Below are positions 1-10,944 of a stretch of 64,000 bases of DNA, piece after piece. The stretch covers positions 13,032,501-13,096,500 of the forward strand of contig JAGUCH010000002.1 in assembly GCA_019096065.1 (NCBI GenBank). The letters are read 5' to 3'. The DNA is from Paracyclopina nana. Its lineage: Eukaryota > Arthropoda > Copepoda > Cyclopoida > Cyclopettidae. The position numbers and the translations under genes are program-made. The notes under the pieces were generated by a model. The model made no database searches. It saw only the letters and a program-made list of their open reading frames with translations, and had not been told where the DNA came from. Numbering within the stretch: position 1 is the first letter of the stretch; each line of letters begins with the position of its first letter.

Positions 1-189
1 AATCCTCTGTTTATGAGCTGCTTATTTTGGTATTAAGTAGATGCCATCACTCGACTATACTTTTTTGCAACATTTAGCAACTTGATTCACTATGCATAAA
101 GTGAATTTTTGCCTAAAAATTACTTGGTCCCCTAGAACCTTCTTTTTTAGAGGGGTCATAGAAGTAATATTTTTGAAAATAACTTACAG

Positions 190-2175
190 CTGAGGCAAGA
201 GCTGTTTTTTTAATCTTAAGCAAATCATTCACAGAATTTTCTATAAACACTCTAGTGGCACTGAGAGCTTTTCAAAAAATCTTATGGACCATCTTGAGGG
301 GCTATCCCTAGATAGTCACCATGCCAAAGGGTTTTGACCTTGGGCCCCTTGGCCTTGGAGGGAAGATATTAGCAAATCATTCACAGAATTTTCTATAAAC
401 ACTCTAGTGGCACTGAGAGCTTTTCAAAAAATCTTATGGACCATCTTGAGGGGCTATCCCTAGATAGTCACCATGCCAAAGGGTTTTGACCTTGGGCCCC
501 TTGGCCTTGGAGGGAAGATATTAGCAAATCATTCACAGAATTTTCTATAAACACTCTAGTGGCACTGAGAGCTTTTCGAAAAATCTTATGGACCATCTTG
601 AGGGGCTATCCCTAGATAGTCACCATGCCAAAGGGTTTTGACCTTGGGCCCCTTGGAGGGAAGATATTGGCCCTCAAAGTTTACAAAAATTCTTATGTAT
701 TAAAACTTTGGACCCCTCTCACAGCCATATGAAGCAACTTTAATCCACCCATTTTTAGGCCAAGGGTGTCTTTGAAAACGGGATAAAAGTTGTTGTCATG
801 CATGCCCACTGTGCTCCAAGGGGCAAAATGCAAATTGTAGCAGTTAACTTTGGAGCAAAATTGAGGGAACTTCCCCCGGATGAATTTTGCTCATTTTTTG
901 CACCGAGTAAGCCAAAAAAGAGTACTTTCAAACGAAAAAATAAAAAAATGGTCTGTTTTTGTTTGAAGCCAGATATTGTCCGTCAAAGTTTTGCTAATTT
1001 TAGCCAATATAAGTTTGTTAAGTAGTCTTGCAATTCATGACCTAAAAAAAATTATCATAATTATAATATGTTGTGAGCAATATTTTTTATGGTCATTTTT
1101 TGTTTGGGCAGCTTCTGGGAGTACTTCTTTAAGGAACATTTTTAGATTTATGGAAAAAATGGTTTAATTATAAAAACCTTAGTTTCTTAGTGATAAACTG
1201 TAAATGCATGAACAGTAAATGCATGAACTGAAAATGAAATTTTACTATAGATATGGGGTATAAAGAGCAAATTTTGTTATTGTCATCCTTAGGTAATCTC
1301 AATTTTAGGGGCAGTTCTTTCACAAAAACTAATTCAATAGCTTTAAAAGTACACCCAAAAAATGATCCAACACTATCATGACAAAAATAAAAGTTGTTGA
1401 ATATTTCATATATTTAAATTAAAATTTAATTTTTAGCTCATTATCTTTAAGTTCATTTAACAAATCTATAAGTTTGAGAAACACTGATGTATGTTTATTA
1501 TGAAAGCATTCTAGAAATTAATCAACCATCGTTTAAGTAAAAATAAAAGTTGCTTGCCACAGCCAATAATTATAATAAATTTTCATTTTCAGAGGTGTAA
1601 AATGAATCATGTAACATACAAACTTAATTCTTGGAACTAGCACCGATTTTTCAAAAAATCATAAAACTTTTAATAAGGTAGTACCCCCACGACGACAGCT
1701 TTAATCCCATTTCCAAAGACACCCTTAGGGGGCCTAACAATGGCCTATAAATGGGTAGTTAAAAGTTGCTTCACATGGCTGTGAGAGGGGTCCAAAGTTT
1801 TACTACATAAGAATTTCCCTTTGTCATGGTGACTATTTAGATGGTCAATTTGGGGTGTTCATCTATGCCTCGTTTCCTTAAAATCTTATGACAGCCTTAA
1901 ATGAAATGCCTAAGTTTTCGTACTTCTGATTAATCATAACACTTCAAACTCATGTGACCATAAGAGGTGGGAAAAGTGGTTTACTTAAAGCTATCAAAAG
2001 TGAGTAATAATGATCAATACTAAAATAGGAGGCTTAAGTAAAACGCAATTTAACGGAAGGAAAAAATTTCCTTAATAGATGAACACAGCAATAATGGTGG
2101 TTCCATAAGATATTTCAATAAGCTCTCAGTGCCACAAGAGTGATTATTGAAAATTCAGTGAATGCTTTCCTTAAA
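190..2175. mobile_element. Large inverted-repeat (foldback-like) element
   Basis: The left arm, about 215-1070, is the reverse complement of parts of 1690-2175. Shared landmarks are the 'ccttggagcacagt'-type block and a block containing 'ggcctaaaaatggg', followed by the 'tctcagtgccac' end. The left end carries three copies of a 152-bp unit; the right end has one diverged copy interrupted by about 240 bp of other sequence (about 1860-2100). The centre (1070-1680) is AT-rich and unique within the window. No transposase reading frame is visible. Single copies of the same arm occur near 9480-10030 and 48415-48960. It is most likely a non-autonomous DNA element. Its exact ends and target duplication were not identified. 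Confidence 0.6.
219..668 (+). repeat. 152-bp tandem repeat, three copies
   Basis: Copies start at 219, 371 and 523. They are almost identical: the third has one visible substitution (near 577) and lacks a short 'ttggcc' block near its end. Each unit equals the terminal part of the inverted-repeat arm around it, so the end of the element was tandemly amplified, apparently recently. Confidence 0.9.
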
Positions 2176-2467
2176 AGTAGTGATGGGTGCCGTAAATGAT
2201 TTAACCATTTATATAGCCTTTAGGCAGGGTTGAAGAGGTTGCAAAAAATGTAAGTTGTTGGGTTGGTCGAATTCATCTCGGTTAGGGTGGCTACCACCTT
2301 ACAGTGAGCTGTGCTAACGTAGATTCGCGTTTTGGCAATTTTCATCTTGGGTGTGTTAAAGACAGTGATTCTGTAATTACAATCTAGGCAAGCAAGTAAA
2401 AAAATTGTATTCAAAATGGAAAACGGCACAGTCATAATCACAGCATTTAAAAATGCAACATACTTTT

Positions 2468-4768
2468 TTAGGAAAAATCATCACCTGAACTGTTTCTTGT
2501 TCTTTTTTTAGTTGGTCTTGAGTTTATCTTTTTTGGCGAGTCCGAAGAAGTTAGTCTTTTTGCGTTGACAGCCTCAATGTGGCAAGTGATGGCTTCAAAG
2601 CCCAAGCTAGTGAGATAGTCAAGCCACAAGATTTGCTTATTGGACAATCGATCGTTGGGGCCTTTCACCTCGACAAATGCAACACGATTCTTGATTGTGT
2701 CCCACATGGTCAAGTCAGGAAACCCAGATCTCGTGTGGCGATGCTTGGTGATTAGCCTTCGGCAAAGCCCACTCAGCTGATGACCATTGAAGCATTTCAG
2801 GAGGCCCAGAAAGTGTCCAAGGCTAGTGAAAAGCTCCCAATTGGCTAGGCACGAAGTGATGTGAGAAGACAGCTCCCAACGCTGGGATACAAAATCACAC
2901 AACTCTTCTTGCTGCCAACGCGAAATGGCCTCAAGTCTGTCATCAATAGCAGCCTTTCTGCTCGTATAGAAAGATGGGCTGTCATAGTCCAGCGGAGATG
3001 CTTGGTGGGGGCTGCGGAAGGCATCAGGAACATCCAAGTCATAAATGATATCCCAGAACAAAATTGCCGCAATCGTGTTCACCACTGAGCCTTCACCGTG
3101 AATGCCATTGGTAAAGCCCAACTCTTGCTTGTAGTGATCACGGACAAATTCCTCGACCGAACACAAGTAGTCATTTTCTCCATCCGTTTTTCCTTCAATC
3201 ACAAACACCGTCTTTTCACCGGGTGCATTCGACTTGGGCATTTGCTTGCCCTGAATTGTTGTACTTATAGGCTCTTGCGGAGACAGCCATCGTTTATGGT
3301 CCTCCAATTCTCGCATTTCCGCAGCGGAGATCCCATTTTTCTTGGTTTTTGCTATTTTCAAGGCTCTCTGGCATAGCGACAACAGCCTTGCTTCTTGAAC
3401 ATGGAGATCATTGAGACCATCACGGATGGCAGCCATTGCCAATTTAGGCGACTTCAAATGCTGGTCCAAGTCCAATGCCAGTCTTTCGCTCCACAAGCCA
3501 TGATAGTCGGGAAGATAAAATGTCTGGGCAAGTAGCTCTTTCAATAGCCTCACAGCAATGTCGTGCTGCTTCAGTCGCTCGTGCACTTCCACACCTTTCG
3601 TTATTATGTACGCGAAAACTGAGCCCGCGGTGAATTTTCGCAAATACTCAGGTAAGCTCTTTACATGACGCGTCACTTCTTCATCCTCAAGCACTTTTCG
3701 AAAGGCTTCACACGCAGATTGTACGGGGGTCAAGGCGTTCTCCCAAGCTTTATTGTGAAAAGCTTCTGACACCTCACTTTCCATGGCGCAAGCAGATTCA
3801 AAGAACAAAAGGTCGTCGCGGTTTCGGAAGATTTTGCTCTTTCGAACAATGTTGAACACCGGGAAAACCAACCTACCTGTGTTTTGCAATAGGATGGTTG
3901 TTAGTTGCTGTGCTCCTTGGGCACCTTTGTCACTATCACGTTCTTCCCAAAAGTTGGACAGAGAATACAATGACAATACCCTCATGAGCAGCCCTCTGTG
4001 TTCCACCATGTAGCAATTACTAGGCATGAGTTCACGTGCTTTTCTAAGAATGACATTTGGCAGGGACTTGTCTGCGGAAACGGTGAAGAATGACTTTTTC
4101 TTCGAGTGCATCAGTAAAGCTTGAACGTAGTCCTTTTTCTGCCCACCTTTTGCAACTATATTCATGCTCTTGCACAACTGCTTCGATGCAGGTGCAGATA
4201 GTAAATTCAAGACAGTTTCCAAGTCACTCAGAGATGTTCCAGAGGAAAGAAAGCCCTTTTCAGTAAGGTTATGCAGTTCCTGGTCAACATCTTTGATTTC
4301 TTCGTAAGAAATGGAGCCCCTGAGTATCCATGCATGTTTTCTTTGAAATAATCGCACATACAGCTTTTTGGCATCTAGCTCGAGGTTCCGAAACTGAGAT
4401 ATTGTTTCCAGCTCTGTTGCATCGAAGAGCTCACTGTCGTCGGTCTCGTCAATGACACCTCTAAGAATGCACTCGAAATTAACCAAGTAGTACGGAATGT
4501 GGCTTGGGTCATTGCGCTTCTCTAGAGTTAACGGCACATGCTTTAATGGAGATTTCTGCGCCAGCACCTGTTTAAAGTTCCTTGGACTTTTCTTGGGCGA
4601 AAACGTCAATTCAATTGAGTCGTCATCTTTTTGCTTCTTAAGAATTTGCCTAGAAACTTTCGGCGAGGCCACCATTATTTTCTTCTTTTTCTTAACTGGT
4701 GTCGTGTCAATGTCAACATCGGCATATGCAGAGTCAGAATCCTCAAAAAGATCCTCTTGTCCTGACAT
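2468..4768 (-). CDS. FAN1: FAN1 structure-specific nuclease (Fanconi-associated nuclease 1), single exon
   Basis: FAN1 is a 5'-flap endo/exonuclease that acts in interstrand crosslink repair in the nucleus. The 766-residue product ends in a VRR-NUC domain with the PD-(D/E)XK core: PDLT at about 684, with Asp 685, Glu 700 and Lys 702 in FVEVKGPNDRLS. The middle matches the SAP/TPR-like part of the family. The first 100 residues are acidic and basic low complexity with no CxxC...HxxxC ubiquitin-binding zinc finger (UBZ), which vertebrate FAN1 has; the protein is correspondingly shorter than the human one (about 1017). Translation most likely starts at the ATG at 4768, since the codon just upstream is GTG. 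A splice-acceptor-like CCAG lies 12 nt before the ATG, and PIGX ends only 126 bp upstream on the same strand. Both suggest FAN1 is the second gene of a shared transcript. No introns are seen. Confidence 0.93.
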   Translation of the reverse strand: MSGQEDLFEDSDSAYADVDIDTTPVKKKKKIMVASPKVSRQILKKQKDDDSIELTFSPKKSPRNFKQVLAQKSPLKHVPLTLEKRNDPSHIPYYLVNFECILRGVIDETDDSELFDATELETISQFRNLELDAKKLYVRLFQRKHAWILRGSISYEEIKDVDQELHNLTEKGFLSSGTSLSDLETVLNLLSAPASKQLCKSMNIVAKGGQKKDYVQALLMHSKKKSFFTVSADKSLPNVILRKARELMPSNCYMVEHRGLLMRVLSLYSLSNFWEERDSDKGAQGAQQLTTILLQNTGRLVFPVFNIVRKSKIFRNRDDLLFFESACAMESEVSEAFHNKAWENALTPVQSACEAFRKVLEDEEVTRHVKSLPEYLRKFTAGSVFAYIITKGVEVHERLKQHDIAVRLLKELLAQTFYLPDYHGLWSERLALDLDQHLKSPKLAMAAIRDGLNDLHVQEARLLSLCQRALKIAKTKKNGISAAEMRELEDHKRWLSPQEPISTTIQGKQMPKSNAPGEKTVFVIEGKTDGENDYLCSVEEFVRDHYKQELGFTNGIHGEGSVVNTIAAILFWDIIYDLDVPDAFRSPHQASPLDYDSPSFYTSRKAAIDDRLEAISRWQQEELCDFVSQRWELSSHITSCLANWELFTSLGHFLGLLKCFNGHQLSGLCRRLITKHRHTRSGFPDLTMWDTIKNRVAFVEVKGPNDRLSNKQILWLDYLTSLGFEAITCHIEAVNAKRLTSSDSPKKINSRPTKKRTRNSSGDDFS

Positions 4769-4894
4769 CACTTATGAGCGCTGGAAGTATGAAGTCAAGG
4801 AACGATATTTTTCAATTTTTGGAGCGAAAACTGAGAATTGCAATTTTGACAACAAAAATCAGCTGATGATTTGAAAGTGCGGGAAATTCAAAGT
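4769..4894 (-). promoter_or_regulatory. PIGX-FAN1 junction: polyA signal plus possible trans-splice acceptor
   Basis: This 126-bp gap starts with AATAAA overlapping the PIGX stop codon (4899-4894). It contains a pyrimidine-containing stretch ending in CCAG (AG at 4782-4781), 12 nt before the FAN1 ATG. A second acceptor-like site (ttctcag) lies further upstream. The gap is too short to look like an ordinary promoter plus a non-coding first exon. Confidence 0.5.
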
Positions 4895-5884
4895 TTATTC
4901 GCATTTTGGCTTGTAGCTTCTAAAAAGTGTGACTAGCAAGTACACAGTACTCCCACTGACTACAAAGGTGGTCAATCCAACAACATATGGAGCATGCTCG
5001 ATATTCCCCACGGGAACTGACACCTCAATCGCATTCACGTTCTGAAAATGTAATGAAAATGAAACGTTGCGAATTCGTAAGTTTTCAGACCCGACTTTAC
5101 CACTTCGTACGGAATTTGCAAATACTCGCATTTTTCTATGCCACTAGCGTCACAATAAGAAGTGACTACTTTTTCAGGGCAATGGTGAGCAATGCTTTCA
5201 TCCTCGCACGTGAGCAATAATCTGGGATTTTGCAATTTGACAATTGCAGCAGGTGCAGACGTTGAGCTGGGTTTAGAGTCGGATATTTTTGCTGGCTTGT
5301 GGTATCTCATATGAACCGGAAGCTTTGATGCTGTCACCCGCAAGTTCTCTTGGACATTCAGTTTTCTGAAGACGAACACTCTGAAAGATTCAGACTCGAA
5401 TTCTGGCTTTTCAATGTCAACCTTTGTGCCCACAAAAGTCTGCAAGCCAGACACTTCACTCAAGTCTCTCAACTGGTCAGGGTCAACATACATTCCTCTG
5501 GGAATTGTCTCTAAAAATAAACTGCTTCAACTCTTTAAGCAAAATTTTTGTAGCTTTAGATCCAACCTTCTATGAGCAAGGTACATACAGGAGGTAACAT
5601 CGACGTAGTTAGCATAATTTCAACCTCAGTAAGCAGCTCCCTACGAGGAAAATGATTGAATCAGATAGAAAAGTCAAGAGGCTTTTTCGTTACTTGTGAA
5701 ATCCAGGATTGAAAATTCGTCTCATGACAGATGTGAAAATGCCATGGTAAAAGGGACAGTTTTTAATGATCGGATGTTGCCGCGATGTTGGCTTGTACAA
5801 TTTGGCGCCCTTGAGAGAAAAAGAACCCTTAAGGGTGAGGAATATGACAAGAAGGTGTGATAAAAGCATTGTGGTATCCTTCAC
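4895..5884 (-). CDS. PIGX: PIG-X, GPI-mannosyltransferase I stabilising subunit, four exons
   Basis: PIG-X partners PIG-M, the ER enzyme that adds the first mannose of GPI anchors. By splice sites and phase I read four exons: 5884-5694, 5640-5567, 5510-5101 and 5041-4895, giving 273 residues. The 74-bp second exon supplies the family-typical FHKELLTEVEI and a conserved Cys before IEETIPRGMYVDPDQL. Further landmarks are LPVHMRYHKPA and VSVPVGN. There is an N-terminal signal peptide (LLSHLLVIFLTL) and one C-terminal transmembrane helix (VVGLTTFVVSGSTVYLLVTL) with a short cytosolic tail, as expected for this type I ER protein. The TAA stop lies inside the AATAAA hexamer (4899-4894), so the 3' UTR is very short. 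It is upstream of FAN1 on the same strand. Confidence 0.87.
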
Positions 5885-6321
5885 TTTGAGTTATCGATTT
5901 TCTTCTGCTGCGGCTAAGTTGTAAACAAAAGCTCTCAATGTGATTGGGCGCTAAAGTTTCTATCGACCAATGAAATTTCGTTAAAGTTTCCTTTCATTTC
6001 AGCCAAATTTGTTTTTCGCCAAATTGCTCTAGGGTTAAAAGTGAGCGTTCAAATGTTCCAAAGCCTGGAAGAAAAACCAAGAATTTCATTAAATGGGATG
6101 ATAAAGTTGACATTTTGGAGTCCCCTGGTCCTGGTTGTCCCTTTTGATAGAAGGCGTCTGCGAACTCAAAATTCAGAAACCGGCGTCTGGTCGCTCACTT
6201 TGTTATGACCTGCCCGGGCCGCCTTACGCTTGCAGAATGCCGACAGTGAACAAAATTACAAAAGCCACCTAGCGACTCACGAGTCGAAAGGAAATTGACG
6301 GTGTATCTTTTGAAACTTAAA
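5885..6321. other. Divergent PIGX/KDM1A intergenic region
   Basis: This 437-bp gap lies between two divergently transcribed genes and presumably holds both promoters. It has moderate GC content near 6190-6240. I see no repeat, RNA gene or recognisable TATA element that I would call. Confidence 0.5.
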
Positions 6322-8700
6322 ATGAGCGACCAAGAGCACGAGGAAAAGAAGGAAACCAAGCCGAAACGGTCAATCGACTCTGGTGATGGAACTGAAGACG
6401 AGGAGAAGCGATCGACTAGGAAAAAAGCACGAGTCGATTACAACGAAGATAAAAAAGCCAAAGAGGCTGCCAAGAAGGAAGAGAAAAATTCCGAGTCTTC
6501 CGAGGACGACGATGAGATTCAAGATGTGACTCCGACAAATGTGAAAACAAAATCAGAGGAAGGCACTGAGAGCAAGCCCAAGTCCACTTCCGATGATCTG
6601 ATGGGACTGCCTATGGAACCAACTGGTCTTGAAGGAGCAGCCTTTCAAAGTCGCGTCCCCTTCGACAAGATGACTCAAATTGAAGCAGCCTGTTTTCCTG
6701 ACATGGTTTCCCCACTTTCAAGCCAGAAGATGTTTCTCAACCTCCGCACTCGCATACTCCAAATGTGGCTTGAAAATCCCAAGATTCAACTAACCTCTCA
6801 AGAGGCCCTCAAGAGATTGCAACCACCATGGAACTCTGATGAAGCCTTGGTGGTTCGAGTGCATGCTTTTTTGGAGCGTCACGGTTACATCAATTTTGGA
6901 ATCTATAAGCGCGTCTCCACCCCACCCCAAAAGACTGGCAAAGTTGTGGTTATTGGAGCTGGAATTGCTGGATTGGCTGCTGCTCAACAGTTGAAATCGT
7001 TTGGTATGGACGTGGTCGTGTTGGAGGCTAGAGATCGAGTGGGAGGCAGAATTGCGACTTTTCGCAAGGGCCCTTACATCGCTGATCTTGGAGCTATGGT
7101 TGTAACTGGCCTTGGTGGCAACCCCATCACTGTACTTTCCAAGCAAGTCAACATGGAACTCTCGAAAATTTCCCAAAAGTGCCCGCTCTATGAGTCAAAT
7201 GGCAACACCGTTCCAAAAGACAAAGATGACATGGTTGAGCGAGAGTTTAACCGGTTGCTTGAAGCCACCTCTTATCTTTCTCATTCTCTGGATTTCAATT
7301 ATTGCAACAGTAAGCCTGTCTCCCTTGGCCAGGCCATGGAATGGATCATCAAGCTGCAGGAAAAACATGTCAAGGAGAAGCAAATCACTCATTGGAAGGA
7401 GATCATTCAATTGCAAGAGAAACTCAAGTCTTGCCAGAATAGGATCATCACAGTTTCGGACAAGGTTGCCGAGCTCAGCAAGCAGTACAAAGAGCTTGAG
7501 GCCACCGAAAACAGGGATGTGACCAAGGAGTTTGCATTTCGCACCAAGGCCAGAGACTTGAGCGTGAACGCGAAGGAATTTGACAAGCTCAAGGAGGAAG
7601 AGCAAACATTGACGAAAAAGTTACAGGAGCTTGATGCTCATCCACCTTCCGACGTGTACTTGTCCTCTCGTGACCGCCAAATTATTGATTGGCATTTCGC
7701 TAATCTTGAATTTGCCAATGCAACTCCTCTCAACAATTTGTCCCTTAAACATTGGGACCAGGATGATGGATTTGCCTTTACTGGTTCCCATTTGACCGTT
7801 CGCAATGGCTACTCTTGTGTTCCAGTTGCCCTATCCGAGGGACTTGACATAAAATTGAACACAGCCGTTAGACAGATTCGGTACAGCCAAACTGGATGCG
7901 AAGTGACAACATCGAATGCTCGCAACAACACCAACCCTGCTACTTTTAAGTGCGATGCTGTCCTTTGCACTCTTCCTTTGGGAGTTCTAAAGCAAGCAAT
8001 CGCCCAAAACTCACAGAGCGTACCAAACACGGTTAGTTTCAACCCTCCGTTGCCCGATTGGAAAGTTGAATCTATCAAAAGGCTTGGATATGGCAACCTA
8101 AATAAGGTGGTACTTTGCTTTGACCGCATTTTCTGGGACTCCAGTGCCAACCTATTTGGACACGTTGGATCCACGACTGCTTCGCGAGGTGAATTGTTCC
8201 TGTTCTGGAACCTTTACAGAGCACCTGTCTTACTTGCCTTAGTGGCTGGGGAGGCTGCAGCTATCATGGAAAACGTCAGTGATGATGTCATCGTTGGCAG
8301 ATGCATTGCAGTGCTGAAAGGCATTTTTGGTAGCAATGCCGTGCCAACTCCCAAGGAAACTGTTGTGTCAAGATGGAGGGCTGACCCATGGTCCAGAGGC
8401 TCTTATTCCTTTGTGTCCACTGGTTCATCTGGGAATGATTATGACATGCTTGCCACGCCAGTCATTCCTGGAAATCCTGGCAAAAACAATGACATGATCA
8501 AGAATCCGCCAAGGATCTTTTTTGGTGGCGAGCACACAATTCGCAACTACCCAGCCACTGTTCATGGCGCATTGTTGTCAGGCTTGCGAGAGGCTGGCAG
8601 AATTGCTGATCAGTACTTGGGATGCCCCTACGCTCCACCCCCGGGGGTTGAAGTAACTGGAGATGTCTTTGGAAAGTCTGACGCTGCCATCAGCTCCTAA
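6322..8700 (+). CDS. KDM1A: Lysine-specific histone demethylase 1 (LSD1/KDM1A), single exon
   Basis: This FAD-dependent amine oxidase removes mono- and dimethyl groups from histone H3 Lys4 in the CoREST repressor complex. The 792-residue product has a charged disordered N-terminus (about 1-100), a SWIRM domain (about 105-200), the FAD-binding GAGIAG at 212-217 with [14 protein letters not shown], a coiled-coil Tower insertion (about 340-445) that would dock CoREST, and the second amine-oxidase half. The substrate-site lysine lies in [12 protein letters not shown], and the C-terminal FAD motif is [23 protein letters not shown] chose the ATG at 6322; the frame is open upstream only from a TTG. 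The complete gene is intronless, which is unusual for this family. AATAAA is at 8769-8774. Confidence 0.96.
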   Translation: MSDQEHEEKKETKPKRSIDSGDGTEDEEKRSTRKKARVDYNEDKKAKEAAKKEEKNSESSEDDDEIQDVTPTNVKTKSEEGTESKPKSTSDDLMGLPMEPTGLEGAAFQSRVPFDKMTQIEAACFPDMVSPLSSQKMFLNLRTRILQMWLENPKIQLTSQEALKRLQPPWNSDEALVVRVHAFLERHGYINFGIYKRVSTPPQKTGKVVVIGAGIAGLAAAQQLKSFGMDVVVLEARDRVGGRIATFRKGPYIADLGAMVVTGLGGNPITVLSKQVNMELSKISQKCPLYESNGNTVPKDKDDMVEREFNRLLEATSYLSHSLDFNYCNSKPVSLGQAMEWIIKLQEKHVKEKQITHWKEIIQLQEKLKSCQNRIITVSDKVAELSKQYKELEATENRDVTKEFAFRTKARDLSVNAKEFDKLKEEEQTLTKKLQELDAHPPSDVYLSSRDRQIIDWHFANLEFANATPLNNLSLKHWDQDDGFAFTGSHLTVRNGYSCVPVALSEGLDIKLNTAVRQIRYSQTGCEVTTSNARNNTNPATFKCDAVLCTLPLGVLKQAIAQNSQSVPNTVSFNPPLPDWKVESIKRLGYGNLNKVVLCFDRIFWDSSANLFGHVGSTTASRGELFLFWNLYRAPVLLALVAGEAAAIMENVSDDVIVGRCIAVLKGIFGSNAVPTPKETVVSRWRADPWSRGSYSFVSTGSSGNDYDMLATPVIPGNPGKNNDMIKNPPRIFFGGEHTIRNYPATVHGALLSGLREAGRIADQYLGCPYAPPPGVEVTGDVFGKSDAAISS

Positions 8701-10944
8701 GATCCCGTGTAAATATAACATATTATCTCAAAAAGTATTTTAAGACAATGCTCATTATATTCAAGAATAATAAATCAATTATCGCCTCTTCTATTGCGGT
8801 TTTTTTATGTCTTATAATGTACATAATTTCAATAAAGGATTAAAAAAATACTGATGGCACAGTTAAGCTAAGTGTTCAATGCAATGCAATGCAGGGAAAA
8901 GATAATTTGAGAGGAAAGCTCCATGAAATATGAAAAACGGATAGGAAGATAGTATCGGTCGTTACGAGAGCTTTAGCTAGCATCTTATTTTTAACACTAA
9001 TGTCAACACTTTAGTGTACTCTTTAGGTCGATTTGCAACCAGCCCTAAGAAATTACGAATCCGTTATTTCACTAACTCTCCGCTACAACCCACACTTCAA
9101 AAATAAAAATACAACAGCTATCGAATTTTAATCGTTGGAAAGCTGTGATTTGCTGCTTCACAAATTGGTACTGTGCTTACGTCCCTGTAATTTAGTTCGA
9201 AAAATACAGCTCAAAGCACCTAAAAGTTCACTTTCTGAAATACTGATTTGCTTCTATGAAATGCGCTTTTTTGCTAAATACGCAGCCTCTATTTTCTAGT
9301 TGTTAAAAGTTGTTTAGGCAAACATATTCCTATATTTTGTATCCTTGATCCTTAATAATAGGGTCCTTATAATAGCGAACCAAAGTTTTTAGGGAATATA
9401 CTAAAATGCGCGACATGTGCGATAAACTAATCCACAAGCACTTTTAATGTAAGAACACTGATAAAAAACTATGCCATAATTTCGGCCGTAACTTTAGATG
9501 AACAGTCATGAATCTGAAGTCTGTTAAACAAAGTTATTATGGCTAAAATTAGCAAAACTTTGACGGACAATATCTGGCTCCAAACAAAAAAGACCATTTT
9601 TTAAAGTGCTCATCTTTGACTGACTCTGTTCAAAAAAATGAACAAAATTCATCCGGGGAAAGTTCCCTCAATTTTGCTCCAAAGTTGACCCCTAAAATTT
9701 GCATTTTGCCCCTTGGAGCACAGTAGGCATGCAAGGCGACAACTTTTATCCCATTTCTAAAGACACCCTCAGGGGACCTAACAATGGCCTAAAAATGGGT
9801 AGGTAAAAGTTACTTTATATTGCTGTGAGAGGGGAGGAGAAGTTTTACTACATAAGAATTTTCGTAAACTTTGAGGGCCAATATCTCCCCTCCCAGGGGC
9901 CCAAGGGCAAATCCCTTTGGCAGGGTGACTATCTAGGGGTAGCCCCTCAAGATGGTCCATAAGATTTTTCGAAAAGCTCTCAGTGCCACTAGAGTGATTA
10001 TTGAAAATTCTGTGAATGCTTTCCTTAAGATTAAAAAATATGAGAACGGCTTAGTATCAAATTCCAAATAAAAAATAGCCTTACACTGCTAACGTTGATA
10101 TAAAAATTGGACCGTAGGTAGGCCAAAAAACCGAGCCCCCTGTGCCTGATGTTAGGAGGGTACTTTTTTAGGAAATAGACCTACGCTTATATTACTTCAT
10201 AAGAGGTCATAAAAACGCGCTACCTTAGAAATCTAAATTAGTAAATTCCTAGCGAAAAAATCATTTTTCAACGATGAAAAAAAAATTATGTAGGAGTAGC
10301 CCCGATAGATGATTTTCAAAATTTGCTCACCATGAAAATCACAAGCTTCAGAATATGCATATTTTTATGGATGACCAGTCAATAATAGGCCAAAAGCTCC
10401 ACGAGAGCAGTAGATTTTGATGAGAGTATCTCGTTCTCAACGACAGCAGAACTTTTTTTGGTAAACAGTTTACAAAACTACAACTCCAATCGGAAGAAAA
10501 AGGTGTTCATGGTAAATACCAAATAAAAAATAGCATAACATTACTAAGAAACGGTGCAACAAAAATGGGCAGATGTAGTGCTACTGTAATCTGTAAGCCG
10601 ACCGGCTTTGCCTATCATCATTTCATCATTTTCGTGGTAGTTGGTACAAGTTACAACCAGAGACTTAATCTAAGTCTCTGGTTACAACACGATTTTTCTG
10701 AGCGCTGATCTACATTTAGTTAGTTTCCCATTTAAAACAATACTTTTTGGCACTTTAATGAACATTTCGACTCATTTAGGAATTATGTATCGAGTCAATT
10801 AGAGAACTTCAGCAATTTGACTTTTGAGCTGAACTCGCGCGGACTCAGCGAAATATCCCGCCAAATATCAAACGGCAACAAAGCCTAGAGAACAAGTTGA
10901 CCGATTCAAGACTTGCACTAAACTTGACAAAAGAACACACAAAA
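8701..10944. other. Intergenic region between KDM1A and the HMG-like gene
   Basis: It begins with the KDM1A 3' UTR and polyA signals (8769, about 8832). About 8880-9480 is AT-rich sequence with nothing I recognise. About 9480-10030 is a copy of the inverted-repeat element arm (listed separately). 10030-10850 is AT-rich with a short local palindrome near 10655-10685 ('agagacttaatctaagtctct'-like). No convincing reading frame is present. Confidence 0.5.
9480..10030 (-). mobile_element. Solo copy of the inverted-repeat element arm
   Basis: In reverse orientation this matches 215-1070: the 'ggctaaaattagcaaaac' block, the 'caaaatgcaaattttagg'-type block, the 'ggcctaaaaatgggtagg' block and the 'gctctcagtgccactaga' end occur in the same order. 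It contains only one copy of the terminal unit. No partner arm is seen nearby, so it is a solo arm or a shorter family member. Confidence 0.7.

Noticed and set aside
2220..2441. 73-codon frame downstream of FAN1
   Set aside because: It lies in the FAN1 3' flank with no recognisable features.
5567..5640. Apparent gap or truncation in PIGX between two exons
   Set aside because: A 74-bp exon with good splice sites supplies the missing conserved residues in phase.
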